From Brachionus plicatilis (taxonomy: Eukaryota > Rotifera > Eurotatoria > Ploima > Brachionidae), in contig QEOQ01000704.1 of the NCBI GenBank assembly GCA_010279815.1, positions 304,733-368,732 of the forward strand: 64,000 nucleotides of DNA. The letters run 5' to 3'. Positions 32,130 through 42,331 of the stretch are shown one piece after another. The stretch's first letter is position 1; every line of letters begins with the position of its first letter. Under the pieces are notes generated by a model that worked only from the letters and a program-made list of their open reading frames with translations, had not been told where the DNA came from and ran no database searches. Made by a program: the position numbers and the translations under genes.

Positions 32130-32484
32130 GTTTTATTCCAGAATTATCTTCTAAACCTAGAGTTTCTTTTTACTGCGTTCTTTCTTAAATAAATCTTTAT
32201 TGTTTAAGTTCTTTGAATTTTATAAACAGAAGGCTCTAGTGAAACAAGATTAATTCCAGTTTTATCTTGTGGCAAGTTATTTTTTCGGCTAAATTGGATT
32301 AACCTAAAATTTAGCATACATTCTGTAGACACTGATGAAAGACGTTTTTAACTAATAAGACTTTTATTATGATTAATGTTCAAGCTAAGGATAAAATTTT
32401 GCTATCACTGTGCATCTGATTATTTGTATTAAAGCAGAATTTTTATTTTTATAAATTTTTATAAAAATAAAAAATTAAAAAATT
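32130..32484. other. Arp10 3' region
   Basis: An AATAAA motif at about 32189 (within TTAAATAAATCTTTATTG) is a candidate poly(A) signal, about 60 bases after the Arp10 stop. Nothing else was recognised. Confidence 0.4.
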
Positions 32485-32880
32485 TGCTAGATCAGGCTTC
32501 ATATCAAAAAATTTTTATACTCTTGGGTTGTCTAATGCAATAGATTTTGCTGCAATTTTAGCATTTATTTCTTCTTCAGTATTCAAAATTTTAAAGCCTT
32601 GACTCGGACTTTTGAATGAAATTTTTAAAAAAAAGTCCGGACTTGAACTTAAAAAAAAAAAAAAAATTTAAGTCTTTGGTCGGACTTGTGAAAAAAAAAA
32701 GTCTGGACTTGGACTTGACTTGAGACTTGTGATTTTGCAATTTTAGCATAAATTTCTTCTTCAGTATTCAAAATTTTAAGGCTTGGACTTGGACTTTTAA
32801 AAAGAAGAAAAAAATTAAAGTTTTTGGTCGGACTTTTGAAAAAAAATAAAAGTCTAGACTTGTGACTTTTAAACAACTCA
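32485..32880. mobile_element. Inverted, partly duplicated AAGTC-type repeat, right of Arp10
   Basis: This is the reverse complement of the repeat at 30286-30564. On the minus strand KILNTEEEINAKIAAKSIAL continues in frame to DNPR, then a stop, then KFFDMKPDLAN. A second partial copy (SLKILNTEEEIYAKIAKS) lies at 32735-32800. The right end GACTTTTAAACAACTCAG matches the hAT-like terminus. Poly-A-rich GTCCGGACTT tracts fill the rest. Confidence 0.5.
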
Positions 32881-33426
32881 GATCAAATTTAATCAACTAA
32901 TTTTATTTTGTCGAAAAAAAAGTTGAAAAAAATTTAATAAAGACCTAAATAAAAAACCAATAAAAGTAAAAAGACCAAAAAAATAAAATTTTAAAGGCCT
33001 TGCTTCGGAAAAACCTTGGAAGTACACCTCTTAAAAAGAGGTATTGGCAATATTTTATTAAATACAATTATTCAGCTTTTCAAAAATTATTAATTTTAAC
33101 TAAGTTTTATTCGATTATTTCAACTAAAAGACTTTTCGATTATTCAATTATTCAACTTTTCAGGATAATAATTCAGAAATAATATATGAAATTTATTAAT
33201 ATTTCACTATTTGCTAATTAACCGGATTCTCTAAACCGGGGCTCTACCCCAGACTCCTTCAGCTCAAGGCGCCTAGCGTCGCCTTTTGCTTAGTAAATTT
33301 AAGGTCTAATTTTCTTTTACTAAAATTACATCGGAAATTATTTGAAAATCTAACAATCATTTTTTTCTTGATTGAAATTATTTTTTATCTTTTTTTTCTA
33401 AAAAACAATAAAATCAATAATCAAAA

Positions 33427-33615
33427 AGTCTAATAGTTAAATAATCGATCAATCGAATAATCGAATAATTCTAGAATTGAATAATCGGTTAATATATAAT
33501 TTTGTCCATTACTACTTAAAAAATATTACCAATTAATCAATATTAAATTCCCAAGCACTTAAGAAAGTTTATTATTTAAACCGATAAATGAAAAAAATTA
33601 AAGCAATTTAAATAA
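33427..33615. repeat. Uninterrupted copy of a local repeat unit
   Basis: The unit joins TTGAATAATCG-type words, TTTTGTCCATTACTACTTAA and TTAAATTCCCAAGCACTTAA. The same unit occurs at 30205-30285 plus 30619-30720, but there it is split by the 30286-30564 repeat. The two units are in the same orientation and flank Arp10. Confidence 0.55.
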
Positions 33616-34337
33616 ATTTTTAAACAAAAATTGGCTAAACTTAATAATATGGGAAAAAATCTTTTCTCATGCAAACTTTTTTCGAATAAAAATAAATAGA
33701 TTTCGAACAAAAAAGAAATTGAGATTAATTATTTTATTAATTATTTTTCTTTTCGATTGCTTTTCAGACTGATTCAAATGCTGACTTCTAAACAAGATAT
33801 ATCGAGCTTCTGACTACATTGTGAAATTATTTTCTTCTTTTTTCCTGAACTGCAAAATATTTAAACATGTTTAACCTGTTACTCGAAATTTAAATAAATT
33901 TTTTTTTAATTTTCTTCTATATTAAGACCTTTTTTATATTAATTTTACTTTATATTGATTTAAGACTTTTATTCTGAAGGAGCTTTGGATTTTAATTAAT
34001 AATTTTATCTTAAGTTTTTATCTGATGAATGAATAATGACTGTAATTTATTAGCTTTTAAAATCAAATTAATAATACGCATTCATTAATAATTTTGGCCA
34101 AAAATTAATAGCAAAGTGTAAACCATTTATTAAATAAAATATTTTTTTTAAATATTTAAAACGATTCTAATCATTTTTTGAAGAGTTGGAAATAGTCAAA
34201 TTAAAAAAATCATATAATGAATAATATTATCTGAAAGTGTACTTTAAAAGCTGGGGAAGCATGGAGTGGACTGGGCCCCCTTCGTGGCTTGTTCTTGTAG
34301 AATAAAATAAAAATAATTGCATGTACCTAAGTCATTA

Positions 34338-34388
34338 TATTTATTTATTTATTTATTTATTCAATTAACGCCAATTCTGGCGATGTAA
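34338..34388 (-). repeat. LINE-like 3' tail with ATTT microsatellite
   Basis: (ATTT)n followed by AACGCCAATTCTGGCGATGT is the second copy of the palindromic tail at 13732-13781. GC-richer sequence at 34255-34300 just outside may belong to another fragment. Confidence 0.5.
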
Positions 34389-37300
34389 TTTAAATTGTAA
34401 AAAAAATTATAAAATTAAATGTATAAAATCTTTTGTGACTTTGTTTTCGCACAAGCGAAGTCATTATATAGTATTAAAAAAAAAAATTTATGGAATAAAA
34501 CACGTCTTATTATGGTACAAAAAAATCAACTCAAGAACTTTAACTTTCTCAGAACACATTCTCAGACAATTTTACTTATTTATAGGGAATTAATTCTCTG
34601 CATATTAACTCAATTTCCACATGTATATCAAAATGGTATATAGATAGATCGGTAACTTTAAAATTTAGACTTTATACTTTCAAAACAAATTTTTTATACT
34701 ATGTCAAATTTTTATATTCTATGTTTGCAAATAATAATCTTTAAAACATTAATTTTTATGCAAAAAAAGTTTTAAATTGTTCCACAAAAATCATTAATCT
34801 ATCTAATCAATAAAAAAATTTTACTAGTTAAACAACGTCTTCCATTTTTTTGGCGTATTTTCTTATTTTATAAAAAAATTTTAAAAATGATTCAAACCTC
34901 ACCACAACAAACATAAATATTTTATTTATTTGCTGTAGCTTTAAATAGTGGTAAATCAGGTAATGTAATATTTAAAGACAAATTTTAATTAAGCCAACTT
35001 GAATAAATCAGAAATTTCAATCATTGTTTAATTTCAAGTGACGATTTTTGCTTGAAATTGATTAAAAAAAATTCCAACTGGTAACGATTTCAAAAAGACT
35101 TAGTTCTATATTAAAAAAAACTGCTTTTATAAATTTATTTCTTTAAATAGCTTTGGAACAATTGATTCGAGTGAATAAAATGAATTAATATCTTGCGTCA
35201 AAGGCTTAATTGCTGTTTTGGATGTTGAGAATTTTTTCAGGAATTAAATCAATAATGAAAGAATGCCATTTTTCGAATTCTTTCAATAAATCTATCAATA
35301 GCTTGAAATATTTAATCTTAAGCATTCAAATAGAATTAATATTCAATAAATTTTTCTTATTTTACTATTAAAATTTAGCTAAAAAAATTGAAGATAAAAT
35401 AAGTTTATTGTCGAATTTTATTTTCTCTAAAATTAAAATTTAAAAGATATTAATTGAAAAAAATTAAATTTTTATTGAAGCAGCTTTTTTTATTCAAAAG
35501 GATGAGAGAAAGTGCATGAGAAGAAAGAAAATAATTTAGACTTGGATCATTATGATTTCATTGCTAAATTTTATTAAAATTTAAAAAAAAATTTATTCTA
35601 TGCAATATTTGATAATAAATACTATATTTTAATCTTATAATAAAATTTGATCAAATTAAAAAAATAAAAAAAAAAATTTTTTCAATCAAATTTTACAATA
35701 CAAAAAATGATATTCGCAAACTGGACTAGCCCAGAACCTGGAAGTGTGGCAGCAGATCATCAGTACTTCTCAAAGAGCGTGAAGAGTAGAGCTCGCTTAC
35801 TCTCAAGTCGTCAATAATAATAATAATGATAATTATCAATCCTAATCAAATTAAATAAAGTCCTAACTGAAACGAATTTTTTTATTTAGATCTGAGTTAA
35901 ATTTAAAAAAAATAAAAGCTTATTTTAATTTCCAAATTTTTGTAAATAGGAAATATAATATTTTAAATAGAAAGCGGATTTACGTTATTTTTTAATAGCG
36001 TAATAAGAAGTAAACAAAGAAAATGAAAGAAAAAAAAACAATTAAATTGAAAAATTGTTCTAAAAAAGTACTTCTAATTATAGATTTTAGTGAATGAAAA
36101 TAATAACACATTATATTATATTTTACTTTCAAAAAATCGAAAATAAAATAACTAGGTTTTCGAAAATTACTAGGTTTATTTTAAAGACAACTAGATCTTA
36201 CAGAAATATTTCTTTTTAAAATGTTAAAATGATTATTATTTATTTCTTGGTAGATAATGAACAGATGACAAAATCTAAAAATGGTGAAAAAAATTTCAAG
36301 ACTCATAAACTGCTTTGTTGTAAAAAGATCAATGCTGAAGTTTTCAACATACTGTCATTTTTCAATAACATTAATTTGATTTTTTTAGAATTTATGCAAA
36401 ATTTTGAATTGTTAAACTTGAATATTTTGTTGTTAAATATTTTCAAGTAATTTTGGATTCCAATTTTTTTTTCTAATTTTTTTAAAAATTTAAATTTTAT
36501 ATCAATACTTATATTTAGAATTAAAATAAATGTAGTGTTAATCAGTCTTAATGATAAGGGCACTAGCCTGTTGATTAACCTTTAGTTAAAAAAAATCTTA
36601 AAAATTAATTTGAAAAAAAATTTACATCTTTTTGAAGAAAATTGTGGGAAAGGTTTCATTTCGTGAACTTGCTTTATAACATGAACAGAATGGGCTCATT
36701 CTAATTCACTTATTCTCAAATTTTTGAGCCTATTGGTAAGTTATTGAGTCTCAGACCTATAAGAAGGTGGATAAATGAATTAAGACTTTATAAAAAAATA
36801 TATGCAACACTTAATTTAGCTTATAATTATTTTTTTTAACATTAGATGTAAAATAAACTGTGTTTAAAATTTCAATGATTAGGGTTACAAATTTTCTTTA
36901 ATTTAAAAAAAAACGACCATTTCTTTTTTGAACACCTTTATGTTCAACATATTTTAATTTTCAAATAAAGTCTTGTCATGTCACCGTTCTTTTTTCTATC
37001 AAATATAAGGCTTTGACAATCTTTACTTTTCACTACTCCGAAAAAATTAACTTGGTTCTTTAAACTTAATTTTTAAAAAATTCTCACTAATGGTCAAAAG
37101 AAATTGAATATGTTTCTTTTTTATGATTAGAGCTTCCTTCATAATAAAAAATCCAACAAAATAAAACAAAATTTTATATTTTTAAGATCGTTTTACTTTT
37201 TGATCCCAAAAATTAATAAAATATTTAATAAATAATTAATAAAATTTAAAAAAGAGATGCGTCACTAGAAAATAAAAAAAATATGCAACATTTGTTTGAT

Positions 37301-37701
37301 TTTTTTTTTAATTTTGTTTTATGTGTCAAGATGGTAGATGGTAGAATTTTGCCAGATATCTTAAAAATTATTTTTTCCGAATATTTTTCTTTAAAAACTT
37401 TGTTAAATAAAAAAAAATCTTATTTCTCTTTGACCACAGTTCATTTTTGTTCATTTTCAAAACGTCTCTTAAAAAAAACTAGAAAAAAAAATGGAAAAAA
37501 AATTTAAATCATTTTATTTTGATCAAACATTTTTTTAAATTTTTATTCAAAAATTTAAAAATCTAATTTACAGAGAAAACTATTTTTTAATCAACAATAA
37601 ATATTAAATAAAGTTAATTTTTTTATTTTTATTTTATTTTGTTTATTAACTATTGAAAGAATAACTAAAATTTTGATGTGCAGCTAACAAATAAAAATTA
37701 A

Positions 37702-38802
37702 TTAATTAATTTCCTTAGATTTCCGTTGATTTAAAACATTTGTGATGAAAAACTCGCCAGCTTTGTATGAAGATCGGACTAGCGGCCCACTGGCAGTGTA
37801 AAGAAATCCCATTTTGTCACCAACTTCTTTCCAATGCTGAAATTTTTCAGGTGTCACAAATTCAGTGACCTTCAAGTGCCTTTTAGTCGGCTGCATATAC
37901 TGTCCAAAAGTGAGACAATCTACCCCATTTTGCCTCAAATCCTCCATTGTTTTCATCACATCTTCATCTGTCTCACCAAGACCAAGCATTATGGAAGTTT
38001 TGGTAATCAATTTGGGATTAAACTTTTTAGCATTCACTAAAACATCCAAAGATTGCTTGTAATTAGCCCTTGGGTCTCGCACTAGCCATTGTAGTCGCTC
38101 TACAGTCTCAACATTATGTGCAAACACATTTAAGCCAGACATGGCAATGGTTTCAACGCATTTTTCTTCCCCTCGGAAATCCGGGGTCAGGCATTCGACA
38201 TAGATGTCCGGATTGAATTTTTTTATTTCTCGCACAGTCTGAGCAAAATGGTTGGAGCCTTGGTCAGAAAGATCATCGCGGTCAACTGATGTCAGAACCA
38301 CATAATGCAGATTCCAGTCCGATATGGCCTTGGCTGTGTTCACGGGCTCCATTGGATCGAGCGCTGGCGGCGCTTTGTTAGTCTTGACAGAACAAAATCG
38401 GCAGCCCCGTGTGCATTGGTCACCCATGATCATTATGGTGGCTGTTGCTGTCTGATTCTCGCCACCACCCCAGCACTCACCAATATTGGGACACTTTGCT
38501 TCTTCACAGACCGTGTTCAGCTTTAACCCTTTGAGCGAGTCCTTTAGCTTGGCATAATTTTTTCCCATAGGGATTTGTGTTTTGAGCCATGGCGGCAATC
38601 TGAGTCGCTCACGGCTAGTTCTCTTCAAAACAAGACCATCATACTTGTCGCTGGGGTTGAGAAAATCCTTAAAATCCGGTCCATCTGTTAACTTTTTTTT
38701 TAAATCCTGCAGTTTGTCAGTACTCTGATATCTAACAGCAAGTTGGACAGTCTTGTTGTTCAGGCATTTTAAACTTTGGTTTAGAATTATTTGGCTCTTC
38801 AT
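37702..38802 (-). CDS. LIAS: Lipoyl synthase, mitochondrial, intronless
   Basis: Radical-SAM enzyme that inserts two sulfurs into protein-bound octanoyl groups to make lipoamide for the mitochondrial 2-oxoacid dehydrogenases and the glycine cleavage system. One frame of 366 residues from the ATG at 38802 (an in-frame TTG nine bases upstream is not needed). The N-terminus is basic and hydroxylated, as expected for mitochondrial import. Both iron-sulfur cluster motifs are intact: [12 protein letters not shown] (auxiliary cluster, CX4CX5C) and CTRGCRFC (radical-SAM cluster, CX3CX2C). The C-terminal RSSYKAGE, whose serine ligates the auxiliary cluster, is also present. The length matches eukaryotic LIAS. 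It has no introns. It diverges from a small BTB gene across 55 bases. Confidence 0.96.
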   Translation of the reverse strand: MKSQIILNQSLKCLNNKTVQLAVRYQSTDKLQDLKKKLTDGPDFKDFLNPSDKYDGLVLKRTSRERLRLPPWLKTQIPMGKNYAKLKDSLKGLKLNTVCEEAKCPNIGECWGGGENQTATATIMIMGDQCTRGCRFCSVKTNKAPPALDPMEPVNTAKAISDWNLHYVVLTSVDRDDLSDQGSNHFAQTVREIKKFNPDIYVECLTPDFRGEEKCVETIAMSGLNVFAHNVETVERLQWLVRDPRANYKQSLDVLVNAKKFNPKLITKTSIMLGLGETDEDVMKTMEDLRQNGVDCLTFGQYMQPTKRHLKVTEFVTPEKFQHWKEVGDKMGFLYTASGPLVRSSYKAGEFFITNVLNQRKSKEIN

Positions 38803-38857
38803 GGCAACCAATTTTTCATTATATAAAATCTAAAATTTTGTTCAAAAATAATTTAAA
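38803..38857. promoter_or_regulatory. Very short divergent promoter between LIAS and BTB gene
   Basis: Only 55 bases separate the divergent start codons at 38802 (minus) and 38858 (plus). Core promoter elements for both genes must overlap here or extend into coding sequence, or one start is further downstream than called. Confidence 0.45.
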
Positions 38858-39289
38858 ATGGATGCTTTGGAAATAAATGTTGGTGGCCGCATATTTACAA
38901 CATCATTGAATACTCTTACCAAATATAGAGATTCGATATTTGCCAAGATGGTGAATGGAAGTCATCCATTTGGCAAAGACAAAAATAGTAAGCGAACGAA
39001 ACATTTCATTAGAAATAACAAAAATAATTTCTATAATCTATTATAATTTATTTTAAAAGTTTGGGGTTGTTTTAAAATTTTTCTTTTTTTTTGTTTAGAT
39101 TTGTTATTTATAGATCGCAGCCCAGATTTGTTCACATATGTACTGCAGTATTTGCGAGCTGAGCAACTGGACGTTCACAAACTGATGGCTGATCAAAAGG
39201 CCGCTCTGTTCAAGGCTTTGCTTACAGAAGCTAAATTCTTTAATTTAAATGCGTTTATTTTTTATCTAGAAAGTATGATAAGAAATTAA
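38858..39289 (+). CDS. Small BTB/T1-domain (KCTD-type) protein, two exons
   Basis: Exon 1 is 38858-38987 and exon 2 is 39099-39289, joined by a GT-AG intron with phase 1, giving 106 residues. The protein is essentially one tetramerisation-type BTB domain as in KCTD proteins and potassium channels: LEINVGGRIFTTSLNTLTKY, then LLFIDRSPDLFTYVLQYLRA, and a closing helix region ALLTEAKFFNLNAFIFYLES. KCTD proteins usually serve as cullin-3 adaptors or scaffolds, but most have a C-terminal domain, which is absent here; the product ends with the BTB fold. A further 3' exon cannot be excluded, though the stop follows a natural domain end. Specific orthology was not assigned. Confidence 0.8.
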
Positions 39290-41446
39290 TTTTCCAAAAT
39301 TGCTTTTTTTCAAAGCAAAAATAATCAATAAAATAGTTTATTAAATTTTTAAAATTGAAAATATAATTTAATGCCTAAAATATGAATACCAAGAGTTATA
39401 CAATATTTGACTTGGTTCATTCTTTTCAAGTCCTTTAAATATAATGTGTTGTTTTGATAAATTAAGATTTATCTTTTTACGTAAAATGAATACATTCTTG
39501 GTAATTTTGAGTCAAAAAATTTCAATTTTTTGGCAAAATGGAGAAAATTTTGCATTTTTACATTTTCAAATTTTTAGATTTTTTGTACAATTTTCCATAA
39601 AATTTTTAATTTTGTTAACTAAATAATTGTATTAAAAATAATAATATTGTGTCTATTACTTTTTTTAATTTATTCTGACTCCTTCAAAAAAAAAAAAATT
39701 TTTAAATAATCCAATTATGAAAAATTACAAAAAAAATTTTCTGAAATATTGCACAAAAAATCTAAAATCTTATTTTGATTTTTAAATTGTTTTGTGGAAC
39801 TCAGTACACAACAAAATCCATTCAAAATAGCCTTCGTTTAAACCATCCAGTTTAAATTCTGAAAAAAATTTAGTTCTTTTTTTTGTAAAGAATTTAAAAA
39901 TATTAAAACTAAAAAACAATTAGCAAAATCTTTTGCTCCCATTAATGATATCACACTGCAAGAGTATACATTTAAATTAAGATGGAACAGTACAGTGATT
40001 AGTAAGATAAAAGTTTCGTAAAGTATTAAAGAATAAAAATAGAAGTCAAATTCTAAAAAAAGTTAAATGTATAGCTTTTTTTTATAAATTTTTCTTACAA
40101 AATAGAATATGTTAGATATTTTACTTTTTCTACGATTTTTAAACTTTTTTTACCCTAAAAAAAATTGAATTTTACTTTTCAAGGTCTAAACATTTCCAAC
40201 TTAGAATTTTTAAAATGAATTCAAAGAGGTACAACAAGATAATTTTTTTATCAATTAAAAATTAAATTTAAATTTATTTATCTCCCTTTTCAAAATTTAT
40301 TTATAAATATTTTTATAATTTATTTTAAAATTGTTTCAAAATGAATAAAGATAAAAAATTCTTGTAATTTTTTTAATTAATTTTTCAAACAAAAGATTTA
40401 TTAGTTAAAAATTTCAAAATAATCTTTTTTAAAACTAGTTTAATTTTTTGTGTTTGAATTACAAAATACATCCAATGTTGAAATAACATTGAAAAAGTGC
40501 GATGTTTCCAAATTATTTTTTTCAGTCTCAAATAAAAAAATAATTTTAAGTTAATATTTTAAGCATGAAAAACTTGTTTTTTTTCTATAAATTTTGACTT
40601 TTGGTTTCTGATATAATGATCCTTAAGATAATTTTTTTAGTTTAAAAAAACTATCTACACTCTGTTTTCCATTTTTATTAAATTGAGTTTTTATTAAACG
40701 AACGTCAATTTTAACTAATTTATAAATAAAAAATCAAAATTTTTCCGTTCGAATTCTCATTCTTGTTCTCAGGTTTTGTGAAATATTAGTTTTTTTAATC
40801 TAAAAATTTTTCACCTTATTTAAAAACTATTATGAAATTTTTCATCTATTTAGAAAAAAGCCAATTGTAATTTTTTGACGTTTTTTTAATAAATGAAATA
40901 CTTTTTAAAGCCTTGACTAGAATTAAAAATAAAATTTTTAATTTGGACTTTAATATGGGTTTTTTTATACAACTCTGAATATTACTTGAATAAAAACACT
41001 TTGTATTCCTCTAATTTAAATTTTCTACATTTTAATTAAATTTTTGCTAGGAAATATTTGTGCATGTTAAAAAAATTAAATTAAAAATGAAAAAATTTAA
41101 CATTCTTTTATTCTGATAAAACCCAACGAGATATTTATCCAATTTGAAAATACTTTTAATCATTTAAAAGATTTATGAAAATTCAATTAAATTTAAATAG
41201 AAAATAATAATTTTTTTGTGATAACACTTTGATTTTTTTAGCTTTATTCTTTCAAAATCTAAATATAATTTTTTTAAATTTTTAATTTATAATTTTCTAA
41301 ATCTATCATTTTTGACGTGAGAGACATGTGACTTTTAAACAACTCTGGTAACTTTACAACTTCTAAAACTTGTTGAATATTTTTAGAAATTTATTTAAAA
41401 AAATCTAAAAAAATGATTAAAATATTTATTGAAAAAAATTAAAATT
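39290..41446. other. AT-rich intergenic DNA with hAT-like repeat ends
   Basis: No gene is seen. Two sequences resemble right ends of the CAGAGTTG family: TTTATACAACTCTG near 40978 and GACTTTTAAACAACTCTG near 41347, with AAGTC-like words on their left sides. Matching left ends were not found, so these are partial copies. Confidence 0.45.
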
Positions 41447-42139
41447 TCAAAATTCCCTCTCGATCTTGGACTGCTGATAGGTTTTGGTCTTAACATAGTC
41501 GGACACTTTTGACTTTTCTTCAACACTGCGCTTTATTTTGTAAACATGAGGAAATCTTTCGGTAAACTGAGGATCCGATGGAAAGTAATGCTTTGCCATT
41601 TCGTAAACAAACAAATCGGCGTATGAGCATTTGTTGCCAACACACCAATCGCCATTGTTTGAGTACAATTTGATCAAATTTTCTATAGTATCCGCAGCAC
41701 TTTCAACATCATTGCTCAAGTAGTCCTTTAGATTGATCTTTTTGGTGTCAATGTCCTCAATGTTGAACACATTTCGATAGTAGGTGTCAATCAGAAGCAT
41801 GACTGTCTGCGCAATAGCGTCAGCCTTGGCCTGAAAAAATTCCAAATGTGCTTAGACCAAGCGATCACAAAATTGGTAAGTTACCTGATGGATGTGGTTG
41901 TCTCCAGCCAAATTAAACTCTTTTGCCAAGTATCGGCAAATAACCGAAATCAATGGAATCTTGTCCTCATTTACCTGCAGATACGGCATAAAGCCCAAAC
42001 TGGTGTCCGAGTCGGTATAATTCTCAATGAAATTGTCCTCATACTTTGCATCCACACAGTGGAATATCAAGCGACACAGCTCGACTTTTCCGTGTCTATT
42101 AAAATAGTTTAGTACGTACTTGTTTTCTGTGCTAGTCAT
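41447..42139 (-). CDS. Sigma-class glutathione S-transferase 1
   Basis: Cytosolic GST, conjugating glutathione to electrophiles or isomerising prostaglandin-like substrates. Exon 1 is 42139-41885 (85 codons) and exon 2 is 41830-41447, with a 54-base intron; 212 residues. The N-terminal thioredoxin fold has LNYFNRHGKVELCRLIF with the sigma-class catalytic tyrosine in the YF pair. The all-helical C-terminal domain has the WCVGNKCSYADLFVYEM segment. Unlike its two relatives, the glutathione-binding PQS motif is changed (KIPLISVICRYLA instead of xPQSxxxAR), removing the Gln-Ser pair that normally contacts the gamma-glutamyl group. This may alter glutathione affinity, an inference. It is tandem with GST 2 in the same orientation. 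Confidence 0.88.
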
Positions 42140-42331
42140 GGTAAAATTTTTGATTAAATTATTTGGCTAGCTTTTCAACCAGTTATTTATACCACACAAT
42201 TTGAGCTAAAATATGTGGCCAAAATAACAGAAATTCCTTTCTAAATTTGAATTGGAATATTTTTTCAAGGATACATCGAAAATGTGCTAAAAATAATTTT
42301 ATTAATAAAATCTAATAATAATTAAGTTCAT

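Larger units (their letters stand above)
32881..37701. other. Gene-poor AT-rich DNA with repeat debris
   Basis: No gene was recognised in about 4.8 kb. It contains an unusual GC-richer patch at 33211-33293, the uninterrupted copy of a local repeat (33427-33615), a LINE-type tail at 34338-34388, and at about 35715-35830 a GC-richer stretch ending in (AAT)n that also looks like a retroposon 3' end. Open frames at 36229-36563 and 37283-37507 are low-complexity and were not called. Confidence 0.45.

Noticed and set aside
36229..36563. Overlapping frames on both strands
   Set aside because: Both are low-complexity and mutually antisense; no support for a gene.
37283..37507. 74-codon open frame
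   Set aside because: Phe/Lys/Ser-rich, no motif, no conserved start context.
39444..39626. 60-codon open frame
   Set aside because: Phe/Ile/Leu-rich random-looking frame in A/T-rich DNA.
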